From: Archegozetes longisetosus | Taxonomy: Eukaryota > Arthropoda > Arachnida > Sarcoptiformes > Trhypochthoniidae | Direction of reading: 5' to 3' | DNA: 64,000 nucleotides | Assembly: GCA_018873245.2 (NCBI GenBank) | Contig: JAEMBT020000006.1 | Location: forward strand, 14,648,387 to 14,712,386 | In this document: positions 37,001-50,981 of the stretch, piece by piece | How positions within the stretch are numbered: the stretch's first letter is position 1 | How the letters are laid out: every line of letters begins with the position of its first letter | The notes under the pieces: generated by a model | Seen by the model: only the letters and a program-made list of their open reading frames with translations | What the model was told of the DNA's origin: nothing | Database searches by the model: none | Position numbers and translations under genes: made by a program

Positions 37001-40000
37001 AATCGATAGAAAGTAATCTCAGCCTCAAAACTCTCTCACAAGCCTTGAATAATAAGACTAGGATTTTAGTAATTATAGTTTTGATGCTCTTTTCATAAGA
37101 TTTATTTCTTCGAGAGCGATAAAACTTTAAATGAGTTTCAAATATCTTCAAAAGTTTTGTAAATAATAAAATTAATGATTTTTTAGCTCAGACTTCATTA
37201 AACTTCTTTGAAAGCTTTAAAAAATTGAGTCAGTTGTATATTGAATACTATCCTTAGTACTAAATATTATCTCGAAACTGCATTCAAAAGCTTACTATGA
37301 ATTCAAATCTGAATTTTTTCAACTCTAGTCTTGATATGCATTCGGAAAACTATAGTCCATTTTTTAACCTAAAGTGTTATTTGCTATTCGTGTTTATGAC
37401 ATGACATTAGCCTTATTTCATAAAATGAATATTGCATTTATCTTGAACGTAAAAACAATAAATAGGATAAAAATATGTGAATCAAGCAAATTTTTTCCAG
37501 CCTATTAATGAAGTTTAATGGGAATAAAATAACACGATAAGACTCTTCAATGGCTCCAAGAAATAAATAAATGACATAAAAGCTATTTTCAGAGGCAGAG
37601 TATTTTAAATAGAGGTTTAGGTTAAGAAACAGCTTCTTTTAAATAATTTTTAAGGCAGACAAAACTCATAAATTTGAAAATACGAAATATTCTTACAATA
37701 CTGTTCCTGTTACAAACTTTTGACATGTAGTACGTATTTTTCCGGGATATTAGACAATGGGATCAAATGATGGGAATAGTTCAGATTCTATCATTTCTGC
37801 TTCTTTAGAATCTTTTATTTTTGGTCTATTTATTATAATTTTATTATTTCTATTGTTTCGATTGAAATATGCTCACAACTCATGTAAACTTACTTTTTGA
37901 AATATATATTACTTTCGATAGAGAGACGAGTCGAGCCAAACTTATATGCATTGCAAAGAAGTGCTATTTCGAGCGTTGGTTTAATTTTTTCTTACTAATG
38001 CTTATCATAAATTTTGATGTCATTTCGCGTCAAAGATGTGTTAAGAATTTCAATAAAAATCCAATATTATTGCATTTAAGTATGAGTTTTAATAGTACAA
38101 TGCACAGAAAGTAATTTATTATCCACATATAATAATAAAGGTCTTGTCGCACCAAATATAACTTCCATAAAGTTTATCAAAACTCATTCAGAAACAAGTG
38201 ATAATTAGGTATCTTAAAAAGTAATTTTCTCTAAAAAATACGACAAATTTCAGTGAGAGCTGGGGTCCAAAAGCTTTTACTGGTATTAAACAAAAAGTTC
38301 ATCTCAAAGGACTTTGATCTCCATAAGTGAAATTGAAAGTCATATTCGGATGAAAAAATGTTTCATCATTATTCAATAATAAATTATGAAAAGTATATGT
38401 TTTAGTGGAATCGCAAATCTATTTCACTATAATAGCTTTATATAAATATAGTCTTAGGGTGTGTGATAACAATGATAGCTGTAAACACAAAATACTATTA
38501 ACTGCCGCCACACCAAAACTTAGAGATTTGTGAATAATATAGAGATTTATTTCGAAAGAGCCATTGTTTTCATACTGAAAATTCCATTAAGGACTGAATT
38601 TCAAGCATAACTAGATATCACTCATTTGCAAATTGATATGATTTAACCGTATCTTGAACTGCGATATTTCAGCTTTTATTAATCAACATAAAAAGCTTTT
38701 TGGTGTGATCTGTTTTCTCTGTAAATCTATGAACACAAGTTTTTTTCTGATTGCCTCAAAGATGTGATTTTGATTTTATTCACTCGAATATCAACGAATA
38801 CTTTGAAATCTAGGTTAAAAGATGTTCAACATTTTATTGCAAATCTTTTTAGCGATCTTCTATCTTTTGAACTCAATTTATAGAACGATTTGAGAAAAAA
38901 GGTTTAAAACTTTTACAACTTCAAAAGGCTTCAAAGTAAAATTTCAAACAAGTTCTTGAAATTAGAAGAGAAAATTATTTGATGCAAAAAAATTATATTC
39001 AAATTCTGATTGAGCACGATATCACTTGGGAAATGTAAATTTTAAGTGACTTGAGTTGAAGCTAGAAATCTATTTTCGCTATTTTAAGTTTTAATGAAAA
39101 GAAAGTCTCGATAGACTATTGTTATACATTCTATTCAACAATGTTTTATGAATAGGTGAATAGTTTTTGATTCATTGAAAAATTCTTGTCAAGTTAACGA
39201 AGCGTTAGTAATAAACTATAGGCCGACAAAAGAGCTGAATCAGTAATGATGAGGTCCAATGAGGCCTAAATCCATACATCATGTGGAATATGTTTAACGG
39301 TATTCTGTTATTAAATAAAACATGTAATACCATTACCCGTACGGCGCAACTGTGTCTCATATCCAGATCTGGACTCTTGTTTAGCCTAAACTTAAACTTC
39401 GTGTTTTTCGTCTGATTAATGCTTCGAGTTATACTTAAGGCATTAATGTAAGATAAATAAATTATAATAACTTTAACCATGAGAATAATGTGTCTGAGGA
39501 CTGTAGTCACGATAAGTTTTAGTTAGTATTGACTTGAATTTTTAACTTTTTTTAGTTTTTGATAAAATACATGATTTATTATTATTTATTACCTTTTGGT
39601 TCAGATATTACTAAGTGATTTTACAGTATTAAAAATAAGTTTTAAAGTATGATTCATTTGACAGTTATAATGTGGGGTCATTTGCTGACAAAAGTTTTAT
39701 ATCGTAATAAACCATGGATTGAATAGATATTACATGACATTCACACGAAGATAGTCTGACAATCATAAGCTTAAACAGAGTTTATTTTTGATACGGTACT
39801 TATCAGAAGAATGGCAAAAATGTTTAGATTTATCTTAGATCAGATTTTCTTTTTTCTAAGCATGATATGAAATAAATTTGAATGAGCTTTGAAAGAACTC
39901 TACTATTTACTTCATTGTTTATGAGAATTTTATTTCTATTAATATTTTTATGAATTGTTGAAGTGTTATTTCGAGCAAATGACAACAAACCCAACTATAA

Positions 40001-40978
40001 GTCTTCCAATAAAAACATTTGTTGTATTGAAATTACAGTAACTTCAGGCTATGCTATTCTGGCAAATAGTAATATGTTTGAGTTGTGAGAGCGTAACTTT
40101 TACGCACATTTAATGAACCATAAGTCTAGAATAGTGTCCACACTAACAAATTTCATGGATATTGGCTCGCGGCTCAAAGCTATAACTTTTCCTCAAAGAT
40201 AAACCGAGAAAATTACAAATTTATTAAAAGAATTCAATATTTAAATTAATACAACATATGAATGCAACTGAACACATCCAAAATGAAATTCTCAATCAAT
40301 TTTACTTTCTTTGTTATTCATGTTTAAAAAAATTCAAATAATCTAAAGCGATAAAAATACCAAAATACATTTTTGAAATGCACGGAAATCATGCTGCAAA
40401 CTTTTTCAGTCCTCAAACTTATTCATATTAAGATCTCATGAAAATTTCTACAAACAGAATAAACTTTATATACTTCATCAAATATTAAACTAGTGGACCG
40501 CCATCTAATCAAAAAAATACTCCAAACATAAATAATGTGTTATATTAGAGACGGAGTTATAACAGAAAATTTATTTCGTACTATCATCGTATGCAACATA
40601 AAAATCTTTTGTTATTTTTTTATCTTATACACTATACACTCCTCAAAAATAATATTGACACTGAGAAAATTGTTATGCACCTAATATTTTACGATCAAAG
40701 TTCAAATTTCTAGCAAATATTAGTAGTATTTGTAAAGGCAGTAACACTCTCGTGCGAAAAATGAATCTACAATTTATTCAGACATTTATTTTCATTGATA
40801 ACTTGTGAAGCTTGAAATTTAATGTCGATATCGACAGAGAAGTTTCATAAAACATTTTCTATTCATGATGAAAAAATTTTTTTGATGTTCTAGTCGATAT
40901 TTATGCTTATTTTATGCTTAAGTATAAACTATTATCTGACCTGATTTACTAACAACAAAGTAAAAGATTTTAAATTAC

Positions 40979-41419
40979 CATTTGGTAAGTCCCGGTCCAA
41001 TGGTCTGATAAGAAATAATTCGCCAGTGGTTGAATTAATGAAAAAAAGCTTGTTTAAGGCCACAATATCACCGTTATTAGTATTGAGCGAATACGATATA
41101 GCATTCTTATTAAAATTTGCGTTATTGTTAATAAAATTACTATGATGAGCATTACTATTAATATTGTTACTATTGTTCACATCGGAGTTGGGAGCACTCA
41201 CTTGTAATAAAAGTTTTGGTAAATCTCTATCGTCTTCTTCAACAACAGTTATTACATAAAGTGGTCGAACAAACTCGATAAAGTTATAGTTTTTATTATC
41301 ATTCTTCCTATTATTACCATTCTCTCCAATTTCTGAGTCCGCATCGAAATTCACATCTCTCTCAGCGTCATTATTGTAATTCTTTACACGTTCGTCAATA
41401 CTATTCACATCAACGATGT
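40979..41419 (-). CDS. Cadherin gene exon: cadherin repeat with long Asn-rich insert
   Basis: The acceptor is CATATAG ending at 41420 and the donor is AATG|GTAATT with the last exon base at 40979. It is 441 nt, phase 1 at both ends. The start gives 'DIVDVNS', a linker motif. Then comes an unusually long acidic, Asn-rich insert (about 40 residues) before 'FVRPLYVITVVEED', the first strand of a new repeat. Later landmarks are 'LLLQVSAPNSD', another Asn/His-rich insert, 'AISYSLNT', 'FFINSTTGELFLIRPLDRDL' and 'PNG'. The join 'RDLPNG|KPKWKYSINA' to the next exon reproduces the normal repeat order and fixes the donor. Reading past it only adds a dozen codons before a stop. Confidence 0.9.
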
Positions 41420-44400
41420 CTATATGTGTTAAAAAGAATATAAAGTCATATAACTTGAAGTCAATTTTAAAGTATATCTAATATAAAAATCTTTATTTTT
41501 TGTTGCCCAACTTTTCTGTTTGAAAATGTAATCCTATTTTGTTTTGATTGATCAAAAATTCCTTTTTTACTTTTATTGGAATTCGTTTTATTCGATTAGA
41601 TTAAAATTGTGTATACTTTATGAGAGAGACTTCACTCTTTTTTTATATCGTATTAAAGCATACTGTATATTATGTCGTCTTGAGTTCTAGGGAACAAATG
41701 AATTATTTATTTGAAAGACCCTTTTTTCTACGGCAATAACTCTAAATTTGTTATATGTTAAGACAACCAATAAATATGTAATATATTCAGATTGTATTAC
41801 ATTATATGCAATCATACCCGATGATATAATCAAATGGAAGCTTTTCCATTAATATTAAGCTTGAATTAATTATGAGAGCCAAAAGTGCTTCAAGTTAAAA
41901 GTAGTTCAATTTATTAAATCCAATATTGTAATGCTTAGGATTACTTTTCCGGTTTCATAACAGCAAATAGGGTTTTGCACAATTTCATTTATATATTTTT
42001 TTCTATCATCGTTCAAACCTTTCATATTAGTTGAATGTGTAGGCGTAAGTTTGAACTGAATTTTTCACGGAGTTCACTTTGTAATAGTAATAGTAATTTC
42101 TGACTAACATAAGAACTAAATAGTAGATTTCTAGATACTTGAATTAATACTTTCTGCATTACATAAGTTCAATTTATACAACAATTTTGTTAATTAGATC
42201 TTAATCAAAAAATTAGGACAGTTGAAAATTCTATGATGGCTATTCCATTGCATTCATCGATTATTCAAATAAAAGAATCAGTTTTAAAACTTTCAATCTA
42301 TTCTGTTTGTTGATGCGAATTAAATTAAAAATATTGATTAGTTTAGTTTCTATCAAACACGTCGAGCTTCAAGACTAATAACATGTTAGCACATGATTCA
42401 AAACTAAAAAACTTGAGGAACAAAACGAGAATTAAAATACATCTTTCTTATTTAACAACTTTTCCATTTCTTTTTATTGAAAACTTGTTGTACAATAAGA
42501 TAACAGAATTGTCTTTTAAAACTAATATTAAAGTCAAGATAAAACAATGTTTAGAAAGCTCTTGTTTATCTCAAATAATCACATTAAATGTGTCGTTAAT
42601 TAAAATAATGGAATTTTGCGTAAGTTTGGCAACATTCGCAAGAATGAAAGCATTCGTTTCGAGATGTTAACATTTGTGCAATTAGTCGAAAAATCATTGA
42701 AAGTTAACTTAAATCTACCGGAAGTATCATTACTTCATACAAATATGCCTTCATTGTTGGACACTAAAGTTTATGTAATTAAAGTGAATATTTTTTCTCC
42801 TTGTTTTTTGTTCAATTAAAGTTTTATTTATTTAAACAATAACTCTGAAAGTGATGGGTCGACTTCGAAGACAAAGTGAAAAGCTTTTATAGAAAATTAT
42901 TCTTGGACAAAAGATGTAAAACTTATGCGTACAAATAATAAGTTATATAAACTTATGAAGCGAGTCAAAGTAATTAAAAGCAGCAAATATAGAGTTTTCA
43001 AGATTATTCTCAAACATCATTAACATTCCAAATGCTACGTAGTATTAATGCTTAGTTTTATACTTGTTATACACTCTAATATCTATTCAAATTAGAAACA
43101 AGTTTCAAAACCAATTTCTCTTCTTTCAAAGAATTGAAGCTAATAATGAGAAATAACTTAATTGAAAGTTATTCCCTTATGAACAAAAATGTTATAAATC
43201 AATATATCTTTCACCATAATTCTCAAGTCATTTAATAAGAGACATATTGGTTTCTAAACTCTATGATTTTAGTATAGGAACAGTAATTCCATGTTTGAAT
43301 AGTATGTTCGCCAAAAAGTAAATTTTAAGCAATTTCTCAAAACGATAAAAAAGATTTTTGGCATCAGTTATGTGATCGTTAGGCCAATATTTGTATAAAA
43401 TTGGATTTTACAGTTGACAGATTTTATTCTTTGCGGAAAGCGCTTAGAATATCGGGTTTCAAGCGACAAAACTAGTCTATAATTTTGTTCCGATAAATTT
43501 ACTTCTTTTGGAAATCATTTATGGAAAATCGCTTATCGTATCTCGAGCACATAAGTTATGTATAAAATGATTTGAGAATTGAAAAAAAAACAGTAAGAAA
43601 CTTACGCCAAAATTCATTCAACTCGTACTGAATAAACTTTTATGGAGTATTAGGTCTATCTAAATAATACTGAGCCAGAGAGTGTTTGAGTGTTGTGAAA
43701 TAATCCGTTACATGATAAACATATGAGCGAACTCATGTTAAACTTATTAAAGTTGTGTAAATGATAATAATCACAGTTCAACACTTTATAGGATATATGT
43801 GGATATGAAAGTTAATTAGTACAATATTTCGCTAATTTGCTGTCAATTGCAGACATAATTTGTAGATTTTGATTAAATTTATGATAATATCTGTTTAGGC
43901 ATAACTTTTTTGACTATAAAACTTTTAATTTCTCATCATTACACAGAGTACGTCAAGTAAAGAGTTATGAAGCCATTCAAGGGATAAGCATAATAAACAA
44001 GGTTCATACTGAAAAATAAAATATCATTCACTTTAAGTTATGCTTTTGAGCGAAACAAAAAAAATTGAAATCAATGTAAGAAAAGAGTTCCACACTACCA
44101 ATGTCAGATATTTTAAGAGACGATTCATTATAAGTCGTGACTTCCTTCTTCTATTGTAGTTTGAAATATTTGATCGAAATTTTAGACATTTTCTGATTTT
44201 TTCTGGCATGAGAGAAGTGATGGCAGTTTTACTCACTTATGACTCAAAAGAACGCCTCATTTCTCATTACTACTGTCAAAAAAGTGAGCATTTCTAAAAA
44301 TTGGTCTTCTATAACACAATCTGGACTTTTTATCACAAATTGTTCGACTTTTCAACTTCTATGCCATTTGTCATAAAAAATATGAGATGGTGTCACATCA

Positions 44401-44621
44401 AATTTTACAGGTTAACTTGTTTATTGGTATGGATTAGTAGATCAAACAAAGATTTAGAATCAATAACGTTTAGCCAATGATAAATGACATAAGAATTACT
44501 GAAAATGTCATGCCTTTCATCTTATCCATGTATAAGTTAATCATTTTTTCTTATATTAATGTAAAAGACTTAATTTTCACTACGTTTAAAGTTCTTTAAC
44601 AAATCAATCTTTAATGCAAAC

Positions 44622-44972
44622 TAGGGTGACAAACCGTCCAGGTTTGAGCTGAATAAATAGGCAATCGTATCACAATTGCTTTATTTTATTAGCAATTCAG
44701 AGTATATTGATTCTAAGCCAACGTATTTTAATCCATCGAAATTGTTCGTCATCAATTTCTTGCTCTAAACTTCACAACTATGTTAAAGATAACTTATACT
44801 ACTCAATGCTGCAAAATCACAAAAGAAATAATTATTTTCATAGTTGAAATTTTATAATCTTTTATATTTACTGAGTACTGAAAATAAATTTTAAACTTTG
44901 AGAAGAATCTCAAAGAGAGGATCCTACAACTTTTTTGTCCAGATTTGAGCTATACAAGACTTAGTCACCCTA
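44622..44972. mobile_element. hAT MITE in a cadherin intron (351 bp)
   Basis: The ends are TAGGGTGACAAACCGTCCAG at 44622 and, on the other strand from 44972, TAGGGTGACTAAG. The 8-bp target duplication has one mismatch: ATGCAAAC at 44614-44621 and ACGCAAAC at 44973-44980. A GTCCAGGTTTGAGCT / TCTGGACAAA pair follows inside both ends. 'TAGGGTGAC' starts are common in hAT elements. No coding sequence. It sits in the 6.7-kb intron, so it was probably tolerated. Confidence 0.87.
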
Positions 44973-46244
44973 ACGCAAACTCATGATGTGTATTTCAATA
45001 TGAATTGCTCCATGAAAGAAATAAAAACTTTGGTTAACATAAAATTACTTGTTATTCCAAAGCTTATCTAAAGAAAACGTTTTTTAATCTTTTACTAAAA
45101 AAAATACAGTTTTCCCAGTAGTATATCTTCAACTTATCCATTTTCTGAATTGAGATGTAAATGAAAAAATTGATGCCTTCGGGCTCAAAATATCCATCAA
45201 ATATACTTCTAACTGAATCTATGCGGACCTCAATAAAGAAATAATTGCGCCAATGTTGTCCTTATGTCTTTGTTGTATTGTTTCATTCGCTATAAGGTTT
45301 AATGATTTTTGTAACTTTCGTTAGCTTTAATGTCAATTTTTTTCTATCATAACAATCATTCATTATAAATGGTTTCTCTTAGACTTGCATTTTATCAATG
45401 ATTCTTTACCCTAAAATATCTATTATTATCGTATTTAGATTTTCTTTTCTTCCTCATTATTACTGTTTATTATAAATTATAATGATTGACACTTAATGTA
45501 TGTTATCGTTAAGCCTATAATAATATTCATTTCTTCATTTATGAGGAATAGTTTCTTAAACGTTGTCAAACTTTTTGTAGTAAAAGTTTGCTTAAGATTG
45601 TTCATTTATCTCGAATTTGTGTAATTAATTTAAATTGAAGCAAAATAAAAGAAATGTTTCTCATTTATAACCAAAGCGCTTCCGTTTTAGGGCTTCAACA
45701 AAGTTTCATATATTATATGATTTCACAGTTAGGCTAACAGTCCAACAAAAATCGATTTGTTTAAGCGATTAAAAAATATTGTTTTGAGAAATAAAAAGAG
45801 ATTTGTTTGGCAGAAAAAATAGTATTCCATATTTTTCATTCTTATATTCGAGTCTAAAATCTGTAATAAACAGCTTTTTGGAAATAAAGCGATAAAAAGT
45901 TTTTGATATGTTTTTTGTTTTTTAAGTTAAATGTTTAGAACATTAGTGGGAATGAGAGCAAAATATTTTGACTTTCTAGGAAAGTAGGAAACGATAAACA
46001 TTGTCAGAGGGAATCATAGATGTATATAGAGCAAAGTACAGACAAAAACAAAGTGACGGAAAGGAAATAAAAAGCAGCTGAGCGAAAGTTAGAAATAAGG
46101 CATTTGTCAATTAAAGGGCAAAGAAGTGGGTCTCTCAAACATAGTATGAAAGATCAGTCTACTATATTATGCGATAGAAATGACCGATAAATATGAAAAA
46201 AGGACAAAACAACAAAAGAACGACTAAATAATGTCAAGTTTTTG

Positions 46245-46265
46245 TCTCTCTCTCTCTCTCTCTCT
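46245..46265. repeat. (TC)n microsatellite
   Basis: A perfect TC dinucleotide run of about 10.5 units in the 6.7-kb intron of the cadherin gene. Confidence 0.95.
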
Positions 46266-48075
46266 TGAAGAGATCATAAGTAAAACAAGTATAAAAAATA
46301 AATTCATTGAAAATATTATCATTACTTTTCCTTCCTCTACATTTATAGAGATTGATATAAGAAGAGAGCTAAAACTAATTCAGCCAACTGTATAATGTTT
46401 GCTCTATTCATATAATATTAATGTTTGTCCATTAATTCTCTGTTTGGATGTTATATTTAAAAAAATTGCCCGTTTCTTATCCTAAATTTGATGTATCTCA
46501 CAATAAAATATGTAATGTGTTCAGTATTGTGACCACAAAATTATGAGACATTCCATTCCAAATGATACATTATTAACTTAACTCATTCGATTCTGATTTC
46601 ATCCTTCAATTAATTTCTACTCGACTGCACTGAAATAATGGTATAATTTATAATCTCTCTACATTCTCTTCAAATTATTTGCAAATTCCTAATCCGAAAT
46701 CAATGAATAAAGATCTTGAACAAAAGCTATTAGTATTCAAAAAACATGAGTTCAGTTTTGAAAAGTGAAGCTAAAAATTTGAATCAAAGCCTTACAATTT
46801 ATTCTAAAATTCTCGTTGAATAGAATAGGTAGTGAACAATTTTGCCATTATCTCTTTTAGGAAACAAAATAAAGTATGGGAATCGGTTGTCGAAACAAAT
46901 TTGCATGTTTTAACAGTTTGTTAGACTAAACAAAATTTTTTAGTCAAATATTACAGAAATTTGTTCGATCTAATCATAAAAATAAATTAAGGGTAACTAA
47001 AGTATTTTGTGTTACCTAGTGTTTTCAGATCTAAAGTAAAGATAATTCTACAACTTAAGCATCAAATTTTTAAAAGTTACAAAACTTCTTTAATGAGAAT
47101 TTTCAGCTTTTAAACAATAATCCTTTACTTATTCTATAAGGATTTGATTCTTAAGGGATCAAATAGAAATAAAGTAAATATTTTATATCGAGATTTTTAA
47201 AGTTACTTTTAAACTCATGAACAGAGACTTTATCGGAAATACGACTGTTTGTCTAGTTCTCTAACCTTTCTGAAACTTCGAGATGAGTACCGATCGTGGA
47301 ATAACTAGAAAAATGTATTTCTAACATTTGCATTTCGAAAATCAAAATTTTCTCACTCTCTTTCAAAAATCTCGAATTTTTCTAAATTTGATCCGAATTT
47401 ATTCGAAGATGAAATTCTCTATTAAAAATGCAATCCTTGAAACAACTAGAAGTCTTTTTGAGAAAAATATAAAATCTTGATTTTTTATTAATTATTTTGT
47501 CTTATTTCACTTAAATATGCAATATTCAGAGGAAATCAGTGGTGTATTAACAAAATATTCGACACAATAAAACATCTCTAGCATTTAAGTGTATGATGGT
47601 AGTTTTTAAAATACAATATAAAGTGCCATACGAAACATAGCTTAACTATTATTCATCCTTAACTACATATTAATATCAAGTAGGTTTTACTGTATAAGTA
47701 ACTTTATCCGGACTTTTTAAGCTCTTATGTCCTAAAACGTTGATGCTTTGATCGTGAACCATTGAACTTAATTTTATTTCAAGGTATGTAAGCTTTTGCT
47801 AGATTGGATAAAATGTTAACGTTTCTATTCCTAAGCTTCAAATAATTCAAAATCTTTAAGATTGTTGTTCTACTACATAAAAGAACTATTTGAAATCTGA
47901 AAATAATTAATTTAAGTCGATCTAGCAATAAGATTAAGTTTCGTTAACCTAATCCGTATTGTTTCTTATTTATAAGAAGGAGCTAATAGAAAAAATAACT
48001 ATATGCCTGTCATACAGGAGAAGTGAACAATCGTAACTGAAGTGAATCTTTCACCACAAATAATAGATTACTTAC

Positions 48076-48204
48076 CATCGAATGATGAATTGTTAGCGCT
48101 ATCGATGTTCAAGAAGTGAGTTTTGCCAATCGAAGTGTCCTTTACTCTTATCCTCATTTTCGATAGGCTTGAATTCTTGTTGTCCACTTTCACATACTTC
48201 GTCA
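48076..48204 (-). CDS. Cadherin gene exon: C-terminal part of a cadherin repeat
   Basis: The acceptor is TTTAAG with the AG at 48206-48205. The donor is GATG|GTAAGT with the last exon base at 48076, a near-consensus site. It is 129 nt, phase 1 at both ends. It encodes 43 residues including 'YVKVDNKNSSLSKMRIRVKD' and 'FLNIDSANNSSFD', and runs directly into 'DIVDVNS' of the next exon. The pattern fits the last strands of a repeat before its calcium linker. Another frame is nearly open but hits TAG before the donor. The motifs are weaker than in the downstream exons, so the support is mainly splice sites and phase. Confidence 0.72.
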
Positions 48205-50933
48205 CTTAAATTAAATAACGAAAACAGTTTAACAATAAGTTTACATCTTTATGAATAATGGAAAAATAGCTTTTATTCTATTATTTTGAAAGTCAAACAA
48301 CAATTTTTCATTCGTATGAGAATGCCTAATTTTTATGTTAATTAGGATAAAGTTATCATTTTTTCATTTTATTTAATTATATATAATAAAAAATAACATT
48401 GAGGCAAAAATTACTGAATAATTATAGCCTTCTTCCTATACTTTAATCTTTATGTCTACGGTTTTTATGACTGTAATTATGTCCGATTGTGTGAGCGTTC
48501 AATTAACCCATCATAAAAAGTTTTGCTTTTCTGTTAATTACTATAGGTTTGGAAACTTTCAAAATAGGCTTGTTATGTGGAATATTCTATCTTAATATAG
48601 AATCATCATTTAGGGAATATTGCTTCTGATATGTTTACATATTCACTCTTACATCTCGTAGAAAACTTAGCAATATGTTTTGATGAAAGCTTTCAGCTTT
48701 TGAAATATAGTCAATCCGCAAGTATAAAATAGCAGTAGAAAATATTAATTTTTCTAATCTTTACTATCGATTGATCCTTCTCGAACAATTTTGCAGCTTC
48801 CAGCTTTTTCTTGATTAAAAGTTAATTTTAAGCTTAAAAGATCGATGCATAGGAACAATTATGAACTTCTTGAGCGCAAGTTCTTTACTTAGCTAGTCAA
48901 AAGATTTACTGTTCATAAGGGACTCAAGTTAATTAATATTTGATTATCAATCACTTTGAGACCAAATCTGAATGGCAGAACAAATTAATAATTTAAATAA
49001 ACTTATAAAATTTTCGTTCAAATGTCTCAATCAGAAGTTTGGTCAACCATTTAGCCGGTCCTTAGAATAGTAGTTATAGACAAAATGAATTTTCTTTGAA
49101 GGATCCAATTAATTAATTTAATTAAGTTTCTCATTTACAAATATAAAGATCTAGACAAAATAAATTAAGTTGAACCAAAAATTTAAACTTTGTTTTTATA
49201 GTTTGAAGCATCTTATATTTAATTTAATTAATGAAATTTTCAATTTCTTAATGGATTTCGTGTGCAAACTTTTGATGAATGCCGTATAAGTAGAAAAATA
49301 ACAGTTAAAATGTTTTAGAATTCAATTATTTTGTAATAAAGACTTCAGAATAGCATTGCTATAAAACTCTTGTTTATAGACCAGAAGGTCATCAAAAATG
49401 TTTTGAAAGTTATTTATGAATAGATAAACACGCGAATAAAACTAAAATAAATGTTTGAATATAAAATGTTTATCAGATTTGTGTCCATCACTGACCATAT
49501 TTCTCACTGTTGAAGCTCTTGGGAATCGGATTGACAGCATTAAATCTCTCTCGACTGAAGATGCTAAAACGTCATCATTTTTCTTAAATCAATAAATAAA
49601 TCATTTATTGCAAAAAAGAGTCTCATTTCTCACTAAAATTAAGCGATCATCAAAAGATCATTTGCTGAAAGAAGAGAAGTTGAAAATAGATTTTTTCATA
49701 AGAAACTAATTCAATAATAACTGATTCATCCATTATTCCCAATGATTGAACACTACTTTATAATAAAGTTAATTGAAATAAAGATTGATTTGATGTAAGA
49801 TTTATCTTATATTAATAGTGATTTTGATATTGAAATTTGCAATAAAGTTAAGTGAAAACGATTTGATTGTTGCACTCCATCTCATGATTACATGCCATAT
49901 ATTAATATACTTTCAGACTCTTTATAAAGAGTGTGAGTTTCTTTTCATATGTTAGATGATTCGAGTATTGATTGTATTTCACTCAAATTCAGAGATTTAA
50001 TCTTCTCATTTTTCTGATTATTCGTATTTTAATGCTTTTCTATTTTTGTGAAGCAGTACTTTGAGGAAAATAACTCTTTTGAACAGATTCAAAGGAAGAC
50101 AAAACTATGATAAGTAACAGAAAACTTTTCGAAAATATCGATGAGAGAATTTTCAAATTTAATCATTAATATTAAGGCAACATATTTTCTGAAAATCAAA
50201 TTTAAGCTATAGATCAATTTGAGCTTAATAAATGACTGAAGTTCTAATGAATAACCAATTTTTACAAGTAAAATACATTATAATCCTATAAAAGTTTAAG
50301 ACGAAGAGTTGTTTTTATAAGTTTCTACATGAATAATGACATAGACTTAAGAAAGACAAGTAATTTTTCAATATGCTAATCAATCACTCGACTTAACAGG
50401 TATTGAGTTATTCTAAGAAAAAACAAAATACAACACATATTGTAAGGTATTATTCGAGAGGATACCTGTGACAATTAGACGTCAAATAAAAATTTGAAGC
50501 GGAACATAATGAAGTTTTAATCTATCAAATGTGTTCTTTATCCTTATCAAGAGAAATATACCAAATTATTAATAGAGTATTAATGCAATTAAACGATAAG
50601 TATCTGTAATTAATCTAATTATTTATTTAAGGTATTTGCTTTTCATCAAAACTTAGTTATTAAACGCTTTTCGCACTGCGCACAATGAATCGGACAATTA
50701 ATAAATGAATTTTTCTAAATGTAAACAATTACTAATAGGAAACTTTGCTATTAATGTTTTCAATAGAACTGATATAATAAATCAAAGTTGTAAAGAGTTT
50801 AAATTGATATTTATATTTCTGACTACAAAAGCAGTTAATATTTGATGAAGAGTTGGTTTCAGTTCAATACTAGCATTTGCGTTTCTTCAATTGCTAGTTA
50901 TATTAAATGCTAATTATATTACTGTAGGCTTAC

Positions 50934-50981
50934 CCAAATAAGTACTCGCGCCCGTTAGGATGAAGAGCACTTTCAATGCAT
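50934..50981 (-). CDS. Cadherin gene, small upstream exon (tentative)
   Basis: This is a 48-nt candidate. The acceptor is GTTAG with the AG at 50983-50982. The donor is TTGG|GTAAGC with the last exon base at 50934. In the phase-1 frame it gives 'ALKVLFILTGASTYL' and joins to 'VTKYVKVD' of the next exon, which imitates the usual 'F.I...TG' strand pattern of a cadherin repeat. The stretch is visibly more GC-rich than its flanks. It is short, so a chance match is possible. An alternative frame reads 'CIESALHPNGREYLF' but leads to a stop in the next exon. Confidence 0.5.

Larger units (their letters stand above)
31516..50981 (-). other. Cadherin-EGF transmembrane protein gene, 3' part, spliced model
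   Basis: Five minus-strand exons (50981-50934, 48204-48076, 41419-40979, 34080-33025, 32114-31516) join in one frame. Every intron is phase 1 with GT...AG ends; the introns are 2729, 6656, 6898 and 910 bp. The product is a cell-surface adhesion protein: partial cadherin repeats, one complete classical repeat, a degenerate repeat, one EGF-like domain, a membrane span and a cytoplasmic tail. It resembles Fat, Dachsous or other large invertebrate cadherins, but there is no laminin-G domain before the membrane and I see no catenin-binding motif in the tail, so I leave it unnamed. The N-terminal part, signal peptide and promoter were not found. One hAT MITE sits in the 6.7-kb intron. Confidence 0.85.

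Noticed and set aside
39205-39510. Minus-strand open frame of 101 codons in the largest cadherin intron
   Set aside because: No recognisable domain, no good splice sites in frame and low-complexity stretches. It fits chance, although its centre is slightly GC-richer.
40932-40978. Extension of the cadherin exon to the stop at 40932
   Set aside because: It ends 'FTLLLVNQVR' without a donor of the right phase. The GTAATT donor at 40978 gives a phase-1 join to the next exon and a continuous cadherin repeat.
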